This document shows, one piece after another, positions 18,980 through 27,438 of a stretch of 64,000 nt of DNA; position 1 is the stretch's first letter, and the number at the start of each line of letters is the position of its first letter. Position numbers and translations under genes: made by a program. The notes beneath the pieces were generated by a model. The model worked only from the letters and a program-made list of their open reading frames with translations, had not been told where the DNA came from and searched no databases. This DNA comes from Pelagibacteraceae bacterium AG-426-E17 (GTDB lineage Bacteria > Pseudomonadota > Alphaproteobacteria > Pelagibacterales > Pelagibacteraceae). Location of the stretch: positions 1-64,000 of the forward strand of contig QCNP01000002.1 in the NCBI GenBank assembly GCA_003210095.1, written 5' to 3'.

Positions 18980-20131
18980 TTATTTTTCTTTAATTTCAAT
19001 TTTTTTATTATACCAATTCATTAATGCTGCAATTAATAAGCTGATTGTTAAGTAAGTTAACATTGTAATTCCTACTATTTCTATGGCTTTACCTGTTTGC
19101 ATTAATGCAGTGCCAGCAAATACTAATACTAAATCTGGGTATGCAATAGCAGCTGCTAAGGATGAGTTTTTTGTTAAATTTAGATATTGGTTAGTAGTTG
19201 GTGGTATTATTATTCTTAAAGCTTGAGGCATAATTACTAATTTTAAAATTTGATTTGGGTTTAAACCTACTGATGCAGCGGCCTCTTTTTGTCCTTTACT
19301 TATACCTTGAATTCCTGCTCTCACGCATTCAGCAACAAATGTTGAGGTATATAAAGATAAGGCAACTACTAGTGCAATTAATTCAGGTGGTAATGCAATA
19401 CCACCTTCAAATATAAAAGATGTTTGTGCTAATTGTTTTAAAACTGGTAACTCAAAATCAAGTTTAACACCACCAATTAAAAAAGAAAGTAAAGGCAAAA
19501 TAATCAATAATCCTATTGAAATATAGAAAATTGGTAATTGTTTACCTTCTCTTTCTTGAAGTTTTTTCGCATAAATTCTAATGAAAATTATAGAAACTAT
19601 TGCTGCAATTAAGCATGATAAAAATACATTAAAATTCTCCCATATCATTGATGGAATGTAGTAACCTTTTATTGTCATATAAGTAACACCGAACCACGGC
19701 TCAGCAGTTTCTGGTAGAGGTAATGCTCTAAGCGCTGCGTAATACCAAAAGAAAATTTGTAACAATAATGGGATATTTCTAAAAAATTCTACGTACCAAG
19801 CTGCTGAATTTCTGATTAGAAAATTTTGGGATAGTCTAGCAACACCAATTATAACGCCTAAAATTGTACAAAATATTATTCCTAAAAAAGATACTAAAAG
19901 CGTATTTAATAAAGCTACTACATAAGCCCATAGGTAAGAATCTTGACCATCATAATCAAGTAATGTGAATTGCATATCAAAAGATGCTTCTTGTTTAAGG
20001 AAACCAAAGCCAAAATCTATGCCCCTGTTATCCATGTTAACTTGGGCGTTTATTGTGAAAAATCCAAAAATTAGAACAACAAATAAGATTGTTAAAACCT
20101 GTGGTATAAGTTTTTTAATTTTGTTGTTCAT
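18980..20131 (-). CDS. aapQ: General L-amino acid ABC transporter permease AapQ
   Basis: The 383-residue permease starts with one membrane helix, then has the HisM/GlnP-type core with ARLSQNFLIRNSAAWYVEFFRNIPLLLQ and the coupling loop KEAASVGLNPNQILKLV (shown in part). The insert of about 90 residues between the two halves is typical of AapQ/YhdX. It is separated from aapJ by a terminator hairpin and abuts aapM. It forms the heterodimeric channel with AapM. Confidence 0.94.
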   Translation of the reverse strand: MNNKIKKLIPQVLTILFVVLIFGFFTINAQVNMDNRGIDFGFGFLKQEASFDMQFTLLDYDGQDSYLWAYVVALLNTLLVSFLGIIFCTILGVIIGVARLSQNFLIRNSAAWYVEFFRNIPLLLQIFFWYYAALRALPLPETAEPWFGVTYMTIKGYYIPSMIWENFNVFLSCLIAAIVSIIFIRIYAKKLQEREGKQLPIFYISIGLLIILPLLSFLIGGVKLDFELPVLKQLAQTSFIFEGGIALPPELIALVVALSLYTSTFVAECVRAGIQGISKGQKEAAASVGLNPNQILKLVIMPQALRIIIPPTTNQYLNLTKNSSLAAAIAYPDLVLVFAGTALMQTGKAIEIVGITMLTYLTISLLIAALMNWYNKKIEIKEK

Positions 20132-20145
20132 CTAATGAATATATA

Positions 20146-20176
20146 AAAAAAGGGCTAGAAAAATCTAGCCCTTTTT
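20146..20176 (-). terminator. Intra-operon terminator/attenuator between aapJ and aapQ
   Basis: A perfect 8-bp stem, GGGCTAGA (20152-20159) and TCTAGCCC (20164-20171), encloses a four-base loop. A tracts and T tracts on both flanks give the minus-strand transcript a run of U after the stem. It lies about 20 bases past the aapJ stop. It parallels the hairpin after pstS and should raise binding-protein mRNA over permease mRNA. Confidence 0.88.
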
Positions 20177-20193
20177 AAAGATTTTAAAAGAAA

Positions 20194-21231
20194 TTATCTT
20201 GCTGGTGGAACGTATAAAATTCCGCCTTTTGTCCAAAGTTGATTTGGACCTCTGTCTGGTAAAATACCAGTATCAGCTATATTTCTTTTATAACTTTCAC
20301 CGTAGTTACCAACTTGCTTGATAATTCTTAGGTTCCAATCATTATCTAAACCGAAAGCTGCACCCATTTCACCTTCTGCTCCAACTAATCTTTTGATTGC
20401 TGGGTTATCTGAAGTTTTCATAGAATCAGCATTTGCAGAAGTAATTCCGTATTCCTCTGCTTCGATCATAGTATTCAAAGACCATCTTACAATGTCTTCC
20501 CATACAGCATCACCTTGTCTTACAACTGGTCCTAAAGGTTCTTTAGAAATAGTTTCTGGTAATACAATGTGCTCATTTGGGTTCTTCATTTTAGTTCTTT
20601 GAGCTGCTAATCCTGATTTGTCAGTTGTGTAAGTATCACATCTTCCAGCATCATATGCAGCAACGACTTCGTCAGCTTTTTCAAATGCAACTGGTTCATA
20701 TTTAATCCCTCTTGAGTTAAAGAAGTCTCTCATATTTAGCTCAGTTGTTGTACCAATGTTAGTACAAGCTGAAATACCATCTTTGAATTGGCTAGTTGAA
20801 GTTATTCCAGAGCTTTTTCTGACCATAAAACCTTGACCATCATAGAAATTTACTCCTACGAAAGTAAGTCCAATGTCAGCATCTCTAGATAATGTCCAAG
20901 TAGTGTTTCTTGATAAAATATCAATTTCACCTGATGTTAAAGCTGTAAATCTCTCTTTAGCACTTAATGGAGTGAATTTTACTTTATTCGCATCACCAAG
21001 AACTGCAGCAGCAACTGCTCTACAAACATCAACGTCTATACCAGTCCAATTTCCAGACGCATCAGCGTTAGAAAATCCTGGTAGACCTTGTGAAACACCA
21101 CATCTAACAAAACCCTTTTTTTGAGTGTTTTTTAGAGTTTTTGACTTTTTAGCCATAGCCTCTGTTGTAAAAACAAATACAACAGCGATCATTGCTACTA
21201 AAGAAGTCAATTGTTTTAAGTGTTTAAACAT
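20194..21231 (-). CDS. aapJ: General L-amino acid-binding periplasmic protein AapJ
   Basis: The 345-residue solute-binding protein has a signal peptide (residues about 1-27, ending TEAMA before KKSK). The SBP_bac_3 fold has the N-terminal GVSQGLPGFSNADASGNWTG and GIDVDVCRAVAAAVLG signatures and C-terminal EYGITSANAD. An AGGAAAT ribosome site lies just before the ATG at 21229-21231. It captures amino acids for AapQMP. The region upstream is rich in palindromes that may control it. Confidence 0.96.
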   Translation of the reverse strand: MFKHLKQLTSLVAMIAVVFVFTTEAMAKKSKTLKNTQKKGFVRCGVSQGLPGFSNADASGNWTGIDVDVCRAVAAAVLGDANKVKFTPLSAKERFTALTSGEIDILSRNTTWTLSRDADIGLTFVGVNFYDGQGFMVRKSSGITSTSQFKDGISACTNIGTTTELNMRDFFNSRGIKYEPVAFEKADEVVAAYDAGRCDTYTTDKSGLAAQRTKMKNPNEHIVLPETISKEPLGPVVRQGDAVWEDIVRWSLNTMIEAEEYGITSANADSMKTSDNPAIKRLVGAEGEMGAAFGLDNDWNLRIIKQVGNYGESYKRNIADTGILPDRGPNQLWTKGGILYVPPAR

Positions 21232-21250
21232 ATATTTCCTCTTAAGTTAT

Positions 21251-21268
21251 TTATTTGTTAACAAATAA
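21251..21268. repeat. 18-bp perfect palindrome upstream of aapJ
   Basis: TTATTTGTTAACAAATAA reads identically on both strands and ends 20 bases upstream of the aapJ start. It may be an operator or lie in the 5' leader. The protein that would bind is unknown. Confidence 0.6.
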
Positions 21269-21289
21269 TTCAAAAAAAATTTTTGAATT
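21267..21289. repeat. 10-bp inverted repeat in the aapJ upstream region
   Basis: Arms AATTCAAAAA (21267-21276) and TTTTTGAATT (21280-21289) surround three A. It overlaps the end of the 18-bp palindrome by two bases. In RNA it would make a weak AU hairpin; in DNA it could be a binding site. Two more palindromes, TTGATCAA (21316-21323) and TTTGATGATCAAA (21339-21351), lie further upstream. Confidence 0.5.
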
Positions 21290-21402
21290 GGCTAAGTTAA
21301 TCATTTAAACAAAATTTGATCAATCTAAATTAAATATCTTTGATGATCAAAATGTCACTAAATATTAATCAATAATAACCTAAAACAACCTTAGGTAGAA
21401 TA

Positions 21403-21479
21403 TGGCGCGCCCTGAAGGATTCGAACCTCCGACCCACGGTTTAGAAAACCGTTGCTCTATCCAGCTGAGCTAAGGGCGC
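21403..21479 (-). tRNA. tRNA-Arg (TCT)
   Basis: On the minus strand the acceptor stem GCGCCCT pairs with AGGGCGC, then G and an encoded CCA. The anticodon loop TTCTAAA sits on a CGGTT-type stem, giving anticodon TCT, which reads AGA/AGG. The D arm AGCTCAGCTGGATAGAGC and T arm GGTTCGAATCC are standard. Length is 77 nt. AGA is the expected major Arg codon in a genome this AT-rich. Confidence 0.97.
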
Positions 21480-21505
21480 AAAAGAAGGATATTTATAATA
21501 CCTTA

Positions 21506-22909
21506 TTAGGTTTTAAAAAAGAACTTTTTACTAATTATTAATATAGATATCAATTCAACTCTCCCGATCATCATGAATAGTATCAATGAAATTTTGGACA
21601 CACTGTTTAAATCATAGAAGGTAAATTCTGACAATCCCGACAAAGAAGAATTTACTGTGTTCATCAAGGTTAATATCGAAAGTCTAAAAGAATTCTCACT
21701 GTTAATTCCTGAGATAGTTAATAATAATGACAAAATTGTAAGAGATATCACAAAAATTATCACTGACATAAAATATTTATAAAAATCTTCATTACTGAAC
21801 TTAAAATCAAAAAATGTAAGTTTGCTTATAAAAAGACTTTTAGGCTTTGAGTGTGAAACTAATTCATTTATAGAAAATTTAAATAAAAGTAATAATTTAA
21901 AAAATCTAATCCCTGAGCTAGTTGAAAAAAAAGAACCTCCAATAATAATTAAGATCAAAAATATAAATGACAGGTCTTTAGGAACTTCCATTGAAATCCC
22001 AATATTTGATATTGAACTACAAATAGCTAAAAATATAGTTGAAAAATTATTGTCAATATTTAAAAAAACATAAAAAAAGAAAACTAAAAATATCAAATAA
22101 ATTGCTAAATATAAATCTTCAGCAAAGAAATTTGCATTTTTTTTATTAAAAAAAATAATATTATAAGTAAAGTAAAGGCTAAAAAAAGATACCAACATAG
22201 TTAAAGATAAAACAACCTCTTTAAATTTTGTATTCAATATTAATTCAATATTGTTAAAAGGTAAAAATCCACCTGAAGATATTACAGATAAAGAAAGATT
22301 AAAAGAATCAAATACTCTAATGCCAGAGATATATAGAATTGTAAAAATTATCAAAGTCAAAATAAAATATATAATACTAATTTTAATTGATTGTTTAAGC
22401 GTTTCACTAGTATTAAAATTTATAAAATTTGTAAGAGATTTTTTTAAACTGTTATCAAAAATGTCAATCAGTAAAATAATAGAAATTAAAAAGTACAAAC
22501 CACCTAACCATTGAGTAGTAGAGCGCCATAGTATTAGGCTTTCATTTAAATGTTTAAGGTTTTCAAAAATAGTAAATCCTGTTGATGTGAAACCTGAAAC
22601 AGCCTCGAAATAGGCATCTAAAACACTAATATTATTTATTATTAAATAATATGGAATTGATAATATAATAGGTAATGTTAAGTAACCCAAAATAACAGTT
22701 AAAATTTTTTGGTAAATCGAAACTTTTTTAATATTTTTATTTTTAAAAAAAATTATACTTCCAAAAATAAGTGTCGCTAAAAAAATAAAGAAAAAACTAT
22801 TTATATCGAGATATAATTTAAAATAGTAGCAATAAATTATATTTAAAAATGATAAACCTGAAATAAATATTGAAAATATACCTAAATAAAGCTGAGTAAA
22901 ATTTAACAT
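21506..22909 (-). CDS. trkH: TrkH family potassium uptake membrane protein
   Basis: The 467-residue protein is almost entirely hydrophobic, consistent with the four M1-P-M2 repeats of TrkH/KtrB. Selectivity-filter-like segments include SGFTSTGFTIF (about residue 105), ISSGGFLPF (about 210), SISNIGISM and NSSLSGLSEF. With TrkA, encoded one base upstream, it forms a K+ uptake system. The protein is very Phe/Ile/Lys rich, as expected from the base composition. The start is the ATG at 22907-22909. Confidence 0.9.
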   Translation of the reverse strand: MLNFTQLYLGIFSIFISGLSFLNIIYCYYFKLYLDINSFFFIFLATLIFGSIIFFKNKNIKKVSIYQKILTVILGYLTLPIILSIPYYLIINNISVLDAYFEAVSGFTSTGFTIFENLKHLNESLILWRSTTQWLGGLYFLISIILLIDIFDNSLKKSLTNFINFNTSETLKQSIKISIIYFILTLIIFTILYISGIRVFDSFNLSLSVISSGGFLPFNNIELILNTKFKEVVLSLTMLVSFFSLYFTYNIIFFNKKNANFFAEDLYLAIYLIFLVFFFYVFLNIDNNFSTIFLAICSSISNIGISMEVPKDLSFIFLILIIIGGSFFSTSSGIRFFKLLLLFKFSINELVSHSKPKSLFISKLTFFDFKFSNEDFYKYFMSVIIFVISLTILSLLLTISGINSENSFRLSILTLMNTVNSSLSGLSEFTFYDLNSVSKISLILFMMIGRVELISILIISKKFFFKT

Positions 22910-22910
22910 A

Positions 22911-24284
22911 TTATATTGAGCTTATTTGAAAAAGCCTTTCAACTAACGAAAGTTGATCTCTCTTTGCAAGAAAAACTACAATATCTTTTTTTTGAAATAT
23001 AAATTTTGAAGTAGGTATAATAATATCATCTTTTCTTAATATAGCTCCAATACGAATATCATCAGGTAAATTTGAATTTTTTAATTCTTTATTCATAAGT
23101 TCAGACGAATCAATTATTTCAGCCTCAATAATCTCATATTCTCCATTTAATATTGTATAGGCAGTTTCAATTGTACCTTTATGAACATGTTTTAATATAC
23201 TTGATACAGTATTCATTCTTGGATCAATTAAATCATCTATTTTAAGAGAATTTTGAAGAAGTGAATAATTTGGTTTATTTATTAGTGCCATAGTTCTTTT
23301 ATCTTTTGAAAACTTTTCAACTAAAACACTAACCATTAAATTATCTTCGTCATCATTTGTAAGAGCTAGCACAGTTTCGGCATCTTCAATGTTTGCCTCT
23401 CTTAAAACATCTTCATCCAAGCCATTCCCATTTATGACTAAAGTATTATTTAAATTGGATGCTATGAATTCAGCACGCTCTTTACTTTTTTCAACAATTT
23501 TAATTCTAGCCTGTTCTAAAGTGCTCTCAAGATTTTTTGCAAGGTTAAAACCTATGTTACCACCACCAATAATTAAAAATTTATTAGATATTTTTTCATT
23601 ATGTCCAAAAGCCTTCAGCGTTAATTCCATTTGTGATGAATTTATTATCACGTAAGCTTTATCGTTTTGTTTTAAAACATCCTTTTTTTTTAAAAAAATA
23701 AATTTTTCATTTCTGATAACGCCTAAAATGTTAGCCTCTAATTTTGGAAATTTTTTTGTAATTTCCTCTAATTTTATATCAATTAGTGGACAAGAACTAT
23801 TTATATCAATTTCGATTAATCTAATTTTATTGTCAGCAAAAGGAACGTTGTCTAAAGTTCCTGGTGCCTCAATTTTCCTCTGAATTGATTTTGCTATTTC
23901 AACCTCTGGTGAAATAATTACATCTATGGGTAAATTTTCTTTTCCATAGATATTCGTAAATTTTGGATTTAAATATTCTTGAGCCCTAATCCTTGCAATT
24001 TTTTTTGAAATTTTAAATACTGAGAACGCTATTTGACAAATCATCATATTTATCTCGTCATTTCTAGTAACCGCTATTATCATATCAGCTTCTTCGGCAT
24101 TTGCTTGTTCTAAAACTGATGGAAAAGTGGCTTTTCCAACTATAGATTTTACATCTAAGTCATCATTTATTTTTTTTATATCGTCACTGGATTGATCAAT
24201 AACGGTTATTGAGTGATCTTGTTCTGTAAGCAATTTAGCAATTGTATAACCAACTCTCCCTGCTCCACATATGATGATATTCAT
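22911..24284 (-). CDS. trkA: Trk system potassium uptake protein TrkA
   Basis: The 457-residue cytoplasmic protein has two tandem RCK modules. Each begins with an NAD-binding Rossmann motif (IICGAGRVGYTIAKLL at residue 3, LIIGGGNIGFNLAKNL at about 230) and ends with a TrkA_C domain. It gates TrkH in response to nucleotides. Its start overlaps the ntrX stop. TrkA after NtrXY is a known alphaproteobacterial order. Confidence 0.95.
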   Translation of the reverse strand: MNIIICGAGRVGYTIAKLLTEQDHSITVIDQSSDDIKKINDDLDVKSIVGKATFPSVLEQANAEEADMIIAVTRNDEINMMICQIAFSVFKISKKIARIRAQEYLNPKFTNIYGKENLPIDVIISPEVEIAKSIQRKIEAPGTLDNVPFADNKIRLIEIDINSSCPLIDIKLEEITKKFPKLEANILGVIRNEKFIFLKKKDVLKQNDKAYVIINSSQMELTLKAFGHNEKISNKFLIIGGGNIGFNLAKNLESTLEQARIKIVEKSKERAEFIASNLNNTLVINGNGLDEDVLREANIEDAETVLALTNDDEDNLMVSVLVEKFSKDKRTMALINKPNYSLLQNSLKIDDLIDPRMNTVSSILKHVHKGTIETAYTILNGEYEIIEAEIIDSSELMNKELKNSNLPDDIRIGAILRKDDIIIPTSKFIFQKKDIVVFLAKRDQLSLVERLFQISSI

Positions 24285-25636
24285 TAATTTAAATCCTTAA
24301 CACCAAGATCTTTTAGTTTTCTATGTAATGCTGATCTTTCCATTCCAACAAATTTAGCAGTTTTGGATACATTGCCACCAAATTTTTTTAATTGCGTTGT
24401 CAGATAATCTTTTTCAAAATTTTCTCTAGCTTCTTTAAGAGGTATTGAGAAATTATCTTCTTGAAGAATTTCACTAGTTTCCTGCTTTATAGACTCTTTT
24501 ATGATCATAGATATTTTTTCTGGATTATTATTTGCTAGTATGGCAACACGTTCTATTAAATTTCTCAGCTCTCTAACATTGCCAGGCCAATAATGATTTA
24601 TTAGATATGTATTATCACTCTTAATATCTAATTTTTTTAGATTGTAAGATTCCGAAATTTTTTTCGAAAAATAATCAATTAATAAGGGTATATCTTCTAT
24701 TCTTTTGTTGAGTGGGTCAATATTTATTTGAAATACATTTAATCTATAAAAAAGATCTTCGTGAAAATTACCAAATTTAATTTCATTTAAAATATTTTTA
24801 CTTGTAGTGCAAATAATTCTAACATTAACCTTCACATCATGATTACCATTTATTCTTTTAAATTTTTGGTCAATTAGTACCCTTAAAATCTTTGATTGTG
24901 TTTCTAAGGGGATTTCAGAAATTTCGTCGATTAATAGTGTTCCTCCAGAAGCTTTTTCTAATGATCCGTACGATATTGCGCCATTAGCTTTTTCTTCACC
25001 AAATAACTCAAGTTCATATTTTCTTATATCTAATAATGCACCATTCAGTATTACAAATGGTGACTTGCTTCTTTTCGACATCTTATGTATTTTTCTTGCT
25101 ATTAATTCTTTGCCAGAGCCTGTGGGACCAAAAATAAAAACTCTACTATCAGAATTAGATAATTTTTCGATTTGCTCTTTAATTTTTAAAATATTTGGAC
25201 TCTTTCCTACTAAATCAAAGGAGTGAAAAAGTTTAGTTTCAAGCTCTTTATTTTGATTTTTCAAATTAAAATTTTCAACTGCTCTGTTAACAAAATTTAG
25301 TAATCTGTTTTGATCAAAAGGTTTTTCTATAAATTCAAAAGCACCATTTTTGAGCGACTTGATAGCCATTTCAATATTTGCGTGTCCTGAGATAATTATA
25401 ACAGGGATATCTTTATTTTTTTTTTTAATATGTGACAATAGCTCAATACCATCGTTATCACCTTTGTCTAACTTTACATCTATAATAGCAACATCTGGTA
25501 ATTTTTTATCTATTTCGTTAAGTGCTTGATTGTAATTGGCGGCAACACGTGTTTTATAACCAGCTTCTAATATAAGAATATTTAAAATGTTCCTTATATC
25601 TGGATTATCATCAATTATTAATATTTCAGCTGACAT
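24284..25636 (-). CDS. ntrX: Response regulator NtrX (AAA+ / Fis type), lacking the GAFTGA loop
   Basis: The 450-residue regulator has a receiver domain (phospho-Asp in AIIDVKLDKGDND, about residue 54), an AAA+ domain with Walker A GPTGSGKELIARKIH (about 168) and Walker B GGTLLIDEISEIP, and a C-terminal Fis-like HTH (KTAKFVGMERSALHRKLKDLG). The sigma-54 contact motif GAFTGA, expected after ELFG, is not present; the segment reads GEEKANGAISYGS. It may therefore act without sigma-54. It overlaps ntrY by 11 bases and pairs with that kinase. Confidence 0.92.
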   Translation of the reverse strand: MSAEILIIDDNPDIRNILNILILEAGYKTRVAANYNQALNEIDKKLPDVAIIDVKLDKGDNDGIELLSHIKKKNKDIPVIIISGHANIEMAIKSLKNGAFEFIEKPFDQNRLLNFVNRAVENFNLKNQNKELETKLFHSFDLVGKSPNILKIKEQIEKLSNSDSRVFIFGPTGSGKELIARKIHKMSKRSKSPFVILNGALLDIRKYELELFGEEKANGAISYGSLEKASGGTLLIDEISEIPLETQSKILRVLIDQKFKRINGNHDVKVNVRIICTTSKNILNEIKFGNFHEDLFYRLNVFQINIDPLNKRIEDIPLLIDYFSKKISESYNLKKLDIKSDNTYLINHYWPGNVRELRNLIERVAILANNNPEKISMIIKESIKQETSEILQEDNFSIPLKEARENFEKDYLTTQLKKFGGNVSKTAKFVGMERSALHRKLKDLGVKDLN

Positions 25637-27410
25637 TTATTTTCGGTAAAACAATTTTTATTTTTGCGCCATTTTTATGATTTAAAAAATCTATTGTACC
25701 ATTATGATCATTTATTATTTTAACTACTATCGACAAACCTAACCCACTTCCATTTTTTTTTGTTGTATAATAAGGTTTAGCAAGATTAGTTAAGTTTATT
25801 AAATTAAAACCAATTCCATTATCAATAATATTGAGATGTATATAATCATTAATTTCATCAATTTCTATATTGATTTTCTTAATAAAATTAGGGTTTTTTT
25901 GGGATTTTTCATTAATACTTTCAATTGAATTTTTAATTAAATTAATAAAAGTTCGACTCATTTGCTCTTTATCAGAGTTAATAAATAAGTTTTCAGAACA
26001 AATTAAATTAATTTCAATATCATTATTATTGGTTTTCATTAAATTTATTGAGTCACTAAGTATTTTTTTCACATTAGTTTTTTTAAATATTGGTTTTGGC
26101 ATTCTTGCAAAATCAGAGAATTCATTTACTAATTTTTCTATTAACTTAACTTGTTTATTTATTGTTTTTATATTTTCATCAAAATTACTTTGATTCTCTT
26201 TATCTAAAAGTTTAGAATATTTATTTCTCAAACTATCTATAATTAATTGAATTGGTGTTAAGGGATTTTTTATTTCATGTGCTATTTTTCTTGCTACATG
26301 CTCCCATGCTTCATGTCTTTCGTTTGTTAATAATTTATTTTGCTGTGCTTTAAGTCTATCTATCATTAAATTAAAATTTTTATTTAATTTTTCTAATTCT
26401 TTATCGGTTTTAATCTCTGGTACTTTTGAATTTAACTTACCCTCACCAATTCTATTTGATGCTGAAATTAAATTGTTTATTGATAAGAAAAATCTTGAAG
26501 AGAATCTGATAGCAATTGAAATAGATAGAAATAATAAAAGTGTGACTATTATCAAATATATTATAGCAAATGAAAGCTTTATACCTGTCTGCTTTTCTTG
26601 AACAGTATAATAAAAACTTAATGCCTCTCTAGATTCTGTTAAGTATTTAGAAATTTTGGGATCTAAATATTTTACTACATAAACAAAGGTATCTGTGTAA
26701 TTAGTAAGTCTCATTAAAGCAGCTGATGTATTTTGATAAGCATCTAATATTTTAAGTGGCCTGTTGTCATTTTGAACTAATTTTAGTGCTTCATTGGATG
26801 GTGGTTTATACGAGCTTTTATTTGTTGAGCTTGAGATTATTAGGTTACCAGAACTATTTATCAAAAAAACACCATCTACGTTTCTTATTAATTGTTGTGT
26901 ATTAATAAAATTAATAAATTGTTTTTTATTAGTATTAAACATTTTTTTATTTTGATTTAAATCATAAGCGACTAAAACTATATCTGACTCAATTTTATTT
27001 CTTACATCCAAAACGTAGTTCTGAGCTATCTTATAAGAATTATCAACTGCAGTAGTAATTTTTTTGTCAAAATATTTCTCTAGCGCAAATGAAAAAAGAA
27101 ATAATGAAAATACTGATATTAATATAGATGGTATAAGCGTAAATAATGAAAAAAAAGTGATATATTTTCTATTTGCTCTAGACCCCTCTAAAACAATTTC
27201 ACTTTTAATAGAATTTTTAACTTCTATAAAAATTATCAAAAAAAATATAACTAATAGTAAAATATTAGATAGTAAGAGATATTGTAAATTTTTGTCATTT
27301 AATTTAATAAAACTTTTATCTATAAAAGTTAAAAAAGTTAAAAAACCAAGAAATAATGTGATAAAAAATATTATAACAATAAATAAATTTTTTTTTAGAA
27401 AATTAAGCAT
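25626..27410 (-). CDS. ntrY: Sensor histidine kinase NtrY (short form)
   Basis: The 594-residue membrane kinase has N-terminal helices (residues about 8-30, 42-62, 85-110), a periplasmic sensor region of about 170 residues, a further helix near 280-300, then HAMP (SRIGEGKLNSKVPEIKTDKE within ASN), HisKA (WEHVARKIAHEIKNPLTPIQL) and HATPase (NLIKNSIESI, DNGIGF, GSGLGLSIV). Usual NtrY proteins exceed 700 residues and have a PAS domain between HAMP and HisKA. Here the two are joined by a short linker. It starts 28 bases from the divergent ispDF gene. Confidence 0.92.
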   Translation of the reverse strand: MLNFLKKNLFIVIIFFITLFLGFLTFLTFIDKSFIKLNDKNLQYLLLSNILLLVIFFLIIFIEVKNSIKSEIVLEGSRANRKYITFFSLFTLIPSILISVFSLFLFSFALEKYFDKKITTAVDNSYKIAQNYVLDVRNKIESDIVLVAYDLNQNKKMFNTNKKQFINFINTQQLIRNVDGVFLINSSGNLIISSSTNKSSYKPPSNEALKLVQNDNRPLKILDAYQNTSAALMRLTNYTDTFVYVVKYLDPKISKYLTESREALSFYYTVQEKQTGIKLSFAIIYLIIVTLLLFLSISIAIRFSSRFFLSINNLISASNRIGEGKLNSKVPEIKTDKELEKLNKNFNLMIDRLKAQQNKLLTNERHEAWEHVARKIAHEIKNPLTPIQLIIDSLRNKYSKLLDKENQSNFDENIKTINKQVKLIEKLVNEFSDFARMPKPIFKKTNVKKILSDSINLMKTNNNDIEINLICSENLFINSDKEQMSRTFINLIKNSIESINEKSQKNPNFIKKINIEIDEINDYIHLNIIDNGIGFNLINLTNLAKPYYTTKKNGSGLGLSIVVKIINDHNGTIDFLNHKNGAKIKIVLPKINVS

Positions 27411-27438
27411 TTTGTAGTACTTTATATTTCATAATTAA

